Below, one piece after another: positions 56,902 to 64,000 of a stretch of DNA of 64,000 bases. The position numbers were made by a program, and so were the translations under genes. The notes beneath the pieces are model-generated. The model was not told the origin of the DNA. It saw only the letters and a list, made by a program, of their open reading frames with translations, and searched no databases. How positions within the stretch are numbered: position 1 is the first letter of the stretch; every line of letters begins with the position of its first letter. Origin of the DNA: Yamagishiella unicocca (Eukaryota; Chlorophyta; Chlorophyceae; Chlamydomonadales; Volvocaceae); the NCBI GenBank assembly GCA_003116995.1, contig BDSL01000093.1, forward strand, positions 310,001 through 374,000. The letters run 5' to 3'.

Positions 56902-57071
56902 AACAGCCAACTACACAAGGTTCTCATACTCACAGCCAACTACACAAGGTTCTCATACTCATACTCATACTCATACTCATACTCATACTACACAAGGTTC
57001 TCATACTCATACTCATACTCATACTCATACTCATAGCCAACTACACAAGGTTCTCATACTCATACTCATAC
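56902..57071 (+). repeat. CATACT-type microsatellite between repeats A' and B
   Basis: Runs of CTCATACTCATACT alternate with AACTACACAAGGTTCT, which appears about four times. The region joins A' to B. The same CATACT/AGTATG motif borders B' at about 58754-58766, so the microsatellite seems to be part of the duplicated unit's edge. Confidence 0.8.
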
Positions 57072-58108
57072 TGCGGAAACTCGCACCACGTGACCCCTTA
57101 GGGGGCGCGCGAGCGTCGGTGCATGGGGCCAGATGGGAGCTGCTTGCTGTTGCCGGTCGTCTAGATGGGAGTTCAGGAGGATGGAATGGCGGTGTCGTCT
57201 GGTACGTGGAGGAGGAGCTCCCGCATCGCCCGGGAACTTTCGGCACCGGTCGGATCCCATCCAGCTCGCAGCAATCTGGTTCACACCTTCGCTCGCCGCG
57301 GCCATACTGGCTCGTCACGGTGGCTTTGCAGAGTGCCTGCGCTGAGTATCCTGTGGCTGTCCAGCTAGCCTGGTGGTCACCCACGCCCTTCGTTGCGAAG
57401 TATCAACTTCGCCAATGATGGCCTCTCAGCGGCGGCTTCGGTCGTCGCTCTACCTGATCAGTCCTGCGGGCTGTATCCTACTTTGTGGTCTTCTTTCAGC
57501 ATTTCTCTGGACTCTGGTAGCTTTCGCCGACACAGCTTCGTCGGCTCTGGTGTCTCTCGCGCATGCCGCAGCCGGTGCCAGTACGCAGCCTACGCAAGTC
57601 CTGCAAAGCTCCCTGGCGTTGCATACTGAAGTGGTTTCCGTATTGCAGGCGAAGGTTGCGCCACGGCTCAGCCATTCGGGCGTGTTGCCGGTCTGCCTTT
57701 TTCTAGAGACTGCTGGTGGTGTTGACCTCAACTGGTTGATGGTATTAAGTACCATTGTTTCTTCCCGTCTCGCTATGGGCATCGGCCCGTTTCGGGTGTG
57801 GGACGTTTTCGGGATCTTGGGGGGGGAGTTATCCGATTGTGTTGCCGAGGCGTGCTGCTGTCTCTCCATTCGGGGGTCTGCTTGGGATGCATGTGGCCAT
57901 GTGCAGGGGAGCCATCAGCGCAACCTCCCCCTGTGTATTGGTGCTTGCTGTTTCCTCTGGGCTCTCGGTTGTGAGGCTCTGGGTGGTTTGTCTTTCGGAA
58001 CCGTCGGTTTTCTCAGCTTTCCTTGTCTTTTTCAGTGTCAGGCGATGCGCCCGATGGCTCTACCTTTTCAGGTCTGGAGCCCACTGTAACGATTACAACA
58101 ACCAACAG
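57072..58108 (+). mobile_element. Repeat B-A unit with possible RNase H-like remnant
   Basis: Segment B (57072-57715) and segment A (57716-58108) are contiguous here, and each also occurs inverted on the opposite side. One frame of B reads LRKLAPRDPLGGARA, then GRLDGSSGGWNGGVVWYVEE; the DGS-...-GG...VVW arrangement recalls the first strand of the RNase H domain carried by some LINEs, but later motifs are missing. A contiguous 238-codon frame crosses B and A (57373-58089), but its residue mix looks like a non-coding 3' region. Segment A ends GGTCTGGAGCCCACTGTAAC at 58071-58090. Confidence 0.55.
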
Positions 58109-58111
58109 CAG

Positions 58112-58766
58112 TCTCTAGAAAAAGGCAGACCGGCAACACGCCCGAATGGCTGAGCCGTGGCGCAACCTTCGCCTGCAATACGGAAACCACTTCAGTATGC
58201 AACGCCAGGTAGCTTTGCAGGACTTGCGTAGGCTGCGTACTGGCACCGGCTGCGGCATGCGCGAGAGACACCAGGGCCGACGAAGCTGTGTCGGCGAAAG
58301 CTACCAGAGTCCAGAGAAATGCTGAAAGAAGACCACAAAGTAGGATACAGCCCTGCAGGACTGATCAGGTAGAGCGACGACCGAAGCCGCCGCTGAGAGG
58401 CCATCATTGGCGAAGTTGATACTTCGCAACGAAGGGCGTGGGTGACCACCAGGCTAGCTGGACAGCCACAGGATACTCAGCGCAGGCACTCTGCAAAGCC
58501 ACCGTGACGAGCCAGTATGGCCGCGGCGAGCGAAGGTGTGAACCAGATTGCTGCGAGCTGGATGGGATCCGACCGGTGCCGAAAGTTCCCGGGCGATGCG
58601 GGAGCTCCTCCTCCACATACCAGACGACACCGCCATTCCATCCTCCTGAACTCCCATCTAGACGACCGGCAACAGCAAGCAGCTCCCATCTGGCCCCATG
58701 CACCGACGCTCGCGCGCCCCCTAAGGGGTCACGTGGTGCGAGTTTCCGCAGTATGAGTATGGTGTG
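58112..58766 (-). mobile_element. Repeat B', inverted copy of 57072-57715
   Basis: The reverse complement is near-identical to B. Differences include a 1-bp indel (CCTGCAGGGCTG here, CCTGCGGGCTG in B) and a few substitutions. Such similarity points to a recent duplication or ongoing gene conversion. It meets segment A only 3-4 bp away, at 58108-58112, so B-A-B' forms a continuous unit with inverted ends. Confidence 0.8.
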
Positions 58767-58796
58767 GCGGCAATGTTGTGGCAATGGTGTGGCGGC

Positions 58797-59260
58797 AATG
58801 TTGTTGTAACGGTTACAGTGGGTAATGGTGGTTCAGGTGGCGGCGGTACGCTCCATCCAAGCATCGTGGGCCCAGGGACCATGCCCATATGCACCTTGGA
58901 TCGGCCACCGTTGCCTATTGCCCCTTGGTGGACGTTGGCGGACAACGTTGTCCGTTGATGAGGCTGGTCGCAGCCGTGGATCGGACTATGTAACCTGGGC
59001 CTCCATTACGGTGTGACGCGTTGCGATGTAAGGGTGGCAAGGTTTGCCACCGTGCCCTGTAATTACCTCTGCCTTCTGGTCTGGGGCCCACCGTAACAGT
59101 TACTACTACCGCCGGTTCACCCTAGGTTGCCTGTAACTGTGCGCATGTGCTGGTGGTCAGCGATAGCTGTTAGGGTTTTGCACAACGCGCATACTCGAAT
59201 GCCAACAGTCGGCATACATACCGAGGCACCCAGTGGCAAACTGTAACAGTTACTACTACG
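58797..59260. repeat. Cluster of element termini with GTAACNGTTAC
   Basis: TTGTTGTAACGGTTACAGTG occurs at 58801-58820. GGTCTGGGGCCCACCGTAAC followed by AGTTACTACTAC occurs at 59078-59109, and CTGTAACAGTTACTACTAC at 59241-59259. All share the palindromic core GTAACNGTTAC and resemble the 3' ends of the LINE and repeat A. The sequences between are short tails (for example 58823-59077) with no coding content. They are probably several heavily 5'-truncated insertions. Confidence 0.6.
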
Positions 59261-59652
59261 CGCAATGAGGGCATACATTGAACCCATAACAGAGGGGTCA
59301 AGAGGGGTTACCGACCCGAGGGGTTGGCTAAGGTTGACTGACCAAGCCCTTAAGCCAGCCCTAACCCAACCCGACCTGGTACCTGCGTCGGTTACATATT
59401 AAGCGCATTCAACACATAGCGAGACACAATGCACAATGCACGGTTACATATCCGCTGTGTAAAGACAGTCGGCTGTCGCCATTGAAAGTCAGATTCCAGT
59501 CAACCGTACCAGTTCACGAAGTGTGCTCGTGCGCGAAAGCAGGCAAGTCATAAATAATATAGTAATAATATAGTAAAGTTATTATTCAAGTTATTATACA
59601 CTGGATACTGTTCTGTTCAATGTTATGACCATTTCATAGGTTCTGGTGTCCG
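59261..59652. other. AT-rich spacer; nothing recognised
   Basis: Contains an AT-rich patch around 59550-59600 (repeated ATAGTAATAATATAGTAA and TTATTCAAGTTATTATA) that could be a promoter-like or 3' flanking region of the following Cys/His-rich frame. No motif is definite. Confidence 0.35.
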
Positions 59653-60551
59653 ATGGGCCTCCAAAAGGCCGAAAGCAAGCGCGGACCTTGTGTTAACATT
59701 GCAAACTGTAAGACAAAACAAATCCGCCGAGTCTGTAGTGTCCAGGGCTGCGACAAGTTTATCTGCAGTATTGCAGCCTGCGTAGAGCACCACCGGCAGC
59801 AAGCACACCCGGACCTTTCTTTCATAGAGGCTGTGTCTCAGAAGGAGAAGGACGAGAACAATGAGCTGCCGATCCTTTTCACCGTCATCCGGTCCAACGT
59901 GAAGTGCCACCTGTGCTCCGGCCGTGCTCTCAGGAAGTAAGCTCGTTTTGCCGCAGGTGTGTTGTACTCGCCTAGGCTGTAGGGGAAGTAACAGGGCCAT
60001 ACATCTTTCCCTATGCACGCAGGTGTACGACCTGCGGCAGCTGTGTCCTGTGTGTGCTGCGAGTGCATAGGGCCACACCTGGTGACAGTGGGATGTGGGG
60101 CCAAGCTGGAGCGCGACCTCTTTGATGGCAGCTCATCATGGGGTGTTCAAGTGTTGTGTGATGACGCCACTCTACGCAGCCCTGATTTCCGCGAGTTCGT
60201 GAAGCAGCACATGCTGGACCCTTCCCCCCCATGCCACTCTGTCGAGTCGGCGGCAGCTGGGGCCAGGAGGATCAGGCTCTGGAGGTGGTGGTGTCCAGTA
60301 TGTGTGGCCACGACCTTCGCATTTTGGCCTTCACCAGCACTGGGACCGACGCCAACAACCTACTCTGCGATACAGCAACGGCTGTGGTGAGCAAGGAAGG
60401 GCAGCCACGGAAGGGCTTCATTATGCTACAGTCAGGGGGGTATGGTGGAGCACGGGGCCCACTGGGCGCACTATCATCGCGGTCATTTCTTCACAAGAAG
60501 CGCCAGCTGTTTCTCGATCCAGACTGGCTTTCGCTACGCCGTGCGCACTAA
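59653..60551 (+). pseudogene. Cys/His-rich transposase-like gene, frameshifted
   Basis: 59653-59940 encodes RGPCVNIANCKTKQIRRVCS followed by a C-x4-C-x5-C-x2-HH stretch. This resembles the C-terminal zinc finger of PiggyBac-type transposases, though it could be another zinc ribbon. After a likely intron (GTAAGC after 59936 to GCAG at about 60022), coding sequence resumes with a second Cys cluster (CTTCGSCVLC- or PAAAVSCVCCECIGP-like, depending on frame), then DLFDGSSSWGVQVLCDDATL and EFVKQHMLDPS. A C-run at 60224-60230 marks a switch of frame, after which EDQALEVVVSSMCGHDLRI and RKGFIMLQSGGYGGARG lead to a stop at 60551. The frame change at a homopolymer suggests a mutation or a sequencing error. 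Function unknown. Confidence 0.4.
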
Positions 60552-60598
60552 TCCATAAGGCAACTCGTACACCGTACATGCCTCCGCACGCTACTTAG

Positions 60599-60798
60599 TG
60601 TGCTTGCTCGAGATATCACGGTATCTATCGATACCACCTTCATACAGACATACGGATGATTACTTCCTTGTTGCATACTATTAGCGCTATATCCTCTTAC
60701 TGGTATCCACGTCCGGAGACACATCTCACTAGTTCGGTAAGTCACCTTAGAAGATCCAGGGCAGAATAGCTATCAGCTTACAAGTGGTAGCAGCGACC
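60599..60798 (+). mobile_element. Possible 5' LTR end and primer-binding site
   Basis: TGGTAGCAGCGACC at 60785-60798 resembles the Met-tRNA primer-binding sites (TGGTAKCAGAGC) of LTR retrotransposons. It lies 2 bp after a CA dinucleotide at 60781-60782, as expected for an LTR end. A TG at 60599 would give an LTR of about 184 bp. The gag-like gene begins 430 bp downstream. No second LTR is in the window, so this cannot be verified here. Confidence 0.3.
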
Positions 60799-61228
60799 TT
60801 ATCTAGGGTAGCTTAGATAAAGTGCGGAACTGTGCTAGAGGCTGGTCGCTTCGGCGCCGCCTTATCCAGTTCGTGCGGCGCTTGCGCCGGCACTTTTTCC
60901 CAACCTTTGGCAACGGTGCTCTGCACTGAAGCCTCTGGTGTGGACGAACTAGCACGCACTTGTGCGTCGCGACGTTTTTGACACTCATGGCGGCTCAGGC
61001 CGTTCGTTGATTGGCTTCGGCCTCGGTTGCTTAGCACCAACTTAAGTCCTTTTCGAAGGCCAGCTTAAAGGAACCTTTACGGTCTCTTGCTTTAGCGTTG
61101 CAATCCAATGGCCAAGTCCATCGGCATAGCACCGGCGCTCGTTTTAAACAACACGTCATAGCAACACTACATTTTAAGCATGTAGATGCCCAAACTCGTT
61201 TAGACTTTCGCGACTTGCCTTGAGCACA
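60799..61228. other. Presumed 5' leader of the gag element
   Basis: No plus-strand ORF was found. A minus-strand frame of 75 codons (60813-61040) has no domain. The position between the primer-site-like motif and the first gag ATG fits an untranslated leader. Confidence 0.3.
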
Positions 61229-61399
61229 ATGTCGAAGGTTGCGACTCCAGCATCCAACAAACTGCTTCGTAAGAATTGGCGCACGATCATTCGCTTAACT
61301 GCGCAAATTAATGATCTCGTTGTGCCCAATGTGCAGAACCTTACGATCAAACAACTGAAGGAAAGCGCGGCTACAGTGTGGGTGACTTCACTACCATAA
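61229..61399 (+). pseudogene. N-terminal piece of retrotransposon gag
   Basis: ATG at 61229 opens a 56-residue frame (MSKVATPASNKLLRKNWRTI, then QINDLVVPNVQNLTIKQLKE). It ends in TAA at 61397-61399, just where the inverted segment begins. Sequence of the same helical, polar type resumes after the inverted segment (SLEEKLADMQVNPEAQLSEQ), so this is most simply the original gag N terminus cut off by that insertion. It is too short to identify by itself. Confidence 0.45.
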
Positions 61400-61403
61400 G
61401 ACC

Positions 61404-61865
61404 CGGCAGCGGGTGATGCAGCGTTCCCAACACGTTGTGCTGGAGAGCCCTGCTGTGGGGTAGACAGCCCACCCACCGGTTGGATTGCAACCGCACCTAG
61501 TCCCGCGTTGAGGGTATCCCCAATGCCTGAACCACCAACCTGGTTTGCTGCCAGGTGCTGGTCGATGCCCACGTAGAACTCCGAGTGATGCTCACGGCGC
61601 AGTGATGCTCACGGCGCCCGCTCCCCAGGGTCTTGCATCCGGCTGCACCGTTGGCAATCATCCTGATCTCCTCCGGGGTCAGCTGGTCCTGGTGCGCGGC
61701 TGCCAGGTCAACATTGACGCTGTTTGTCATATAGAGTGTGTAGAACTCTGAGTCCCCCATCGGTGCCATCTGCACGAACATGGGGTCCAAGCAGTGCTGC
61801 CTGACGTGGTCCTGGATACGAGTGTGCAGCGTAAGCTCCGGGACAACTGTGCGCTTGTGGACAGC
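61404..61865 (-). repeat. Inverted copy of the gag middle (62234-62681)
   Basis: The reverse complement matches 62234-62681 with a few substitutions and one small tandem duplication (GTGATGCTCACGGCG appears twice near 61590-61615). The arms are about 462 and 448 bp. On the minus strand this arm still encodes VVPELTLHTRIQDHVRQHCL and GDSEFYTLYMTNSVNVDLAA. Confidence 0.9.
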
Positions 61866-61868
61866 AGC

Positions 61869-63579
61869 CATTGACAGCCTAGAGGAGAAACTTGCAGACA
61901 TGCAAGTCAACCCTGAAGCGCAGCTCAGCGAGCAGGCAACTGCTGCAGCGGCTGCAGCAGCAGCGGCTGCAGCGGTGGCCGCAGCAATGGCCGCACCCGC
62001 CCTTGACCTGCCAGGCCGCCTCGATGCCCAGGATCGTGAGATCCGGGGTCTCAAGGATGGTCAGACTGCATTGTTGGCGCAAATGGCAGAACTCCTGGCA
62101 GCCGTCAACCGGAACCAACCGGTTGAGAACATGGATCTTTCCAAGCCTGGGGAAGTCGAGGATGACCCTCCGGAAGACCCGCCAGAACAGGTTGTCGACA
62201 AGCAGCCCAATGCCTGGCAGGCAGTCAAGCCAGCTGTCCACAAGCGCGCAGTTGTCCCGGAGCTTACGCGGCACACTCGTATCCAGGACCACGTCAGGCA
62301 GCACTGCTTGGACCCCATGTTCGTGCAGATGGCACCGATGGGGGACTCAGAGTTCTACACACTCTATATGACAAACAGCGTCAATGTTGACCTGGCAGCC
62401 ACGCACCAGGACCAGCTGACCCCGGAGGAGATCAGGATGATTGCCAACGGTGCAGCCGGATGCAAGACCCTGGGGAGCGGGCGCCGTGAGCATCACTCGG
62501 AGTTCTACGCGGGCATCGACCAGCACCTGGCAGCAAACCAGGTTGGTGGTTCAGGCATTGGGGATACCCTCAACGCGGGACTAGGTGCGGTTGCAATCCA
62601 ACCGGTGGGTGGGCTGTCTACCCCACAGCAGGGCTCTCCAGCACAACGTGTTGGGAATGCTGCATCACCCGCTGCACCTGCTGCTGCACCTGCTAATGCG
62701 CCTGCCGCTGCACCCACGTACTCACGTGACGAACGTGTGCCCATGAAGCACTTCAATGGCTCGATGGATGAGAAAAACATCACCTGTGTGCGCACGTGGT
62801 TCGATGTCCTCATCACATACCTGCAGCTGCGTCACATGGACCCCGTGGTGCACCTCATTTTTTACCTTGTGGGCCCGGCCCAGAAGTGGGGTGTTGCGTA
62901 CTTCTGGGACTGGACTGCCAAAGGGCTAACACCCTCCCTAGCAGAACTGCGCACTGATTTCCTAATGCAATGGGATCACCCACACCGCGACACACCCGAA
63001 GAGTCACGCAACCGTCTGCTGAACCAAGAAATTAAGCAGACGGGCACTGTGCAGTCTTACGTCGCAGCATTCCGCCTTGTTTTGCAAAACGTTGGCGAGA
63101 TGGCCATGCCCGACCGCATCGCTTACTTCAAGCACGGCCTGGCACCTGCACTCCGCAAGCGTGTTAACCACCAAGCTGACGGCTCGCAATGGACTAACCT
63201 CGAAGACCTCATTAAATATGCGGTCGCGGTAGCCCTTGCTGAGCAAAAGCCCACTGCGAAAATCGCTTCCGCTGACGTGAATTTCACTGACGCCAAGCCT
63301 TCATCCCGCAAACCAAACCCGCAGCTGCGTGCCAACGGGGGCATCCAGAAGCCCACCAACGGTGGCGGCAAGGCCTGGAGCGGTGGAGCTGGCCCGAGTG
63401 GCAGTGGTGGTGGTGGACACGGCGGCCGTGGTGCCGACCGTGGCGGTGGTGGCGGTGGCCGTGGCAGCGGTGGCGGTGACAGCAAGGGGCGCCAGGGGCG
63501 CAACCGTAACAAGCAGTCCGACCCCACTGCCGCCATTGTGAACCTCCTTGCTTCCGCTCTCAAGCAGCACAAGCAGTGA
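61869..63579 (+). CDS. Retrotransposon Gag-like polyprotein (main part)
   Basis: The frame is open from 61780 and ends TGA at 63577-63579. The first ~30 codons are antisense of the inverted arm, so genuine gag starts near 61869 (IDSLEEKLADMQ). Order: coiled-coil-like start, an Ala tract, an acidic linker (EVEDDPPEDPPEQ), then a 60-residue conserved block (HTRIQDHVRQHCLDPMFVQM). Next comes a Retrotrans_gag-type core: WFDVLITYLQL, HLIFYLVGPAQKWG, LRTDFLMQWDHP, the NQEIKQTGTVQSYVAAFRLV stretch and YFKHGLAPALRKRV. The end is Gly/Arg-rich (GGRGADRGGGGGGRG), which would bind RNA. A Cys-rich region follows in another frame. No protease or polymerase is reached before the window ends, so Ty3- versus copia-type cannot be decided. 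Confidence 0.75.
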
Positions 63580-64000
63580 AAGGCTGGCGCGATGGCCGAG
63601 GGCGTGGTAGCAACGCTACCTAAGCTTCCAGACTTGCAGGCTGTAAGAGGTGTCGGCTTGTCCACACCCGCCTCAGGGGCGTGTCATGTTGGTATTACAG
63701 AGCCTGCCCCTTTGGGTTTAACTGCTCCTGTTCTCATATCAGTAACTGTACCTGTCGTTGCTGCTGCGGTTGTGTTGAACACTGCTGTAGTTGCAGATTT
63801 GGGTGCGGGTTCCCGTTGTGGTGGCAAAGTCGACTTACGCCATTTGTGCGCCAGACCGAATGGTCGATCCGGCAATCATGGCGAGAGTGCAGACGAACTT
63901 GAGCGTTTCATTTTCTATGGACGCTGCATGTAACCCACATGGTACGAATGCTTTATGCCCGAGCTATGCCACACCAAGCACGTTCACAACGCAATGTGTC
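63580..64000 (+). other. Cys-rich continuation after gag, in shifted frame
   Basis: The frame -1 to gag, read from just after its stop, gives KGWRDGRGRGSNAT, a TAA, and then AGCKRCRLVH and CWYYRACPFGFNCSCSH. The last piece has C-x5-C-x5-C-x3-H, close to the CCCH zinc-finger consensus, and is followed by a very Cys-rich run to a TGA at about 63903. The in-phase frame (63592-63933) is open but hydrophobic and featureless. Either -1 frameshifting or mutation could explain this. It may be the zinc-binding end of Gag or the start of pol. Confidence 0.35.

Noticed and set aside
56750..57418. 222-codon ORF with HTHTHT runs
   Set aside because: It joins antisense of repeat A', a CATACT microsatellite and part of repeat B. 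It is not one protein, although the B part may retain an RNase H-like remnant.
60813..61040. 75-codon minus-strand ORF, basic and Ser-rich
   Set aside because: No domain, lies in the presumed leader of the gag element and has no partner exons.
61174..62054. Two minus-strand Gag-like ORFs
   Set aside because: They come from the inverted duplicate of the gag middle. Their ends are antisense or unrelated, so they are not separate genes.
1..64000. CRISPR arrays, tRNA and rRNA genes
   Set aside because: The tandem arrays seen have no spacer-repeat alternation of CRISPR type. I found no cloverleaf with tRNA consensus boxes and no recognisable rRNA core.

Overview
The window looks like nuclear DNA of a chlorophycean (volvocine-type) green alga. 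The sequence is GC-rich. Genes are split into dozens of short exons with GT-AG introns, TGTAA motifs sit where algal poly(A) signals are expected, and a plastid-targeted chlorophyll-biosynthesis gene is present. I saw no prokaryotic operon, rRNA, tRNA or CRISPR array. The species cannot be named from sequence alone.

Two large conserved genes anchor the window, and I could build a complete, frame-consistent exon model for each. (1) 1867-14559 (+): 23 exons, 1032 codons before the stop, encoding Tudor-SN / SND1 (four staphylococcal-nuclease repeats plus Tudor-SN5). (2) 30922-51421 (+): 38 exons, 1714 codons, encoding a Mg-chelatase H-subunit paralogue of the CHLH2/BchH-like type with a plastid-transit-like N terminus. 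Both genes carry repeat-filled introns: a 23-bp minisatellite with a 9-unit higher-order pattern, a 15-bp array, a tandem ~320-bp repeat with a conserved ~82-bp core, a 50-bp array, and a dispersed modular intronic repeat family in many CHLH2 introns.

Between them (about 15.4-30.6 kb) lies an accessory stretch. It holds a proline/tyrosine-rich minus-strand terminal exon, a small fragment of a LINE-type ORF, and a two-exon gene at 20.7-22.6 kb whose product resembles the REase-like plus degenerate protein-kinase architecture of Crinkler/RHS-type proteins. It also holds exon fragments of a transposon-like gene with a GCR1_C-like domain interrupted by TAG, a related frameshifted fragment near 28 kb, a 57/53-bp tandem array, and an uncharacterised 202-codon minus-strand ORF that is divergent from CHLH2.

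From 51.4 kb to the end the window is mobile-element territory: a Cys/His-rich ORF ending in a large palindrome, the 3' end of an L1-type non-LTR retrotransposon, and a nest of near-identical inverted elements (56.5-58.8 kb) sharing a GTAACNGTTAC-type terminus. After these come a broken Cys/His-rich gene and a retrotransposon gag gene split by an inverted copy of its own middle. The window ends before any pol domain. No functional link between the two anchor genes is apparent.
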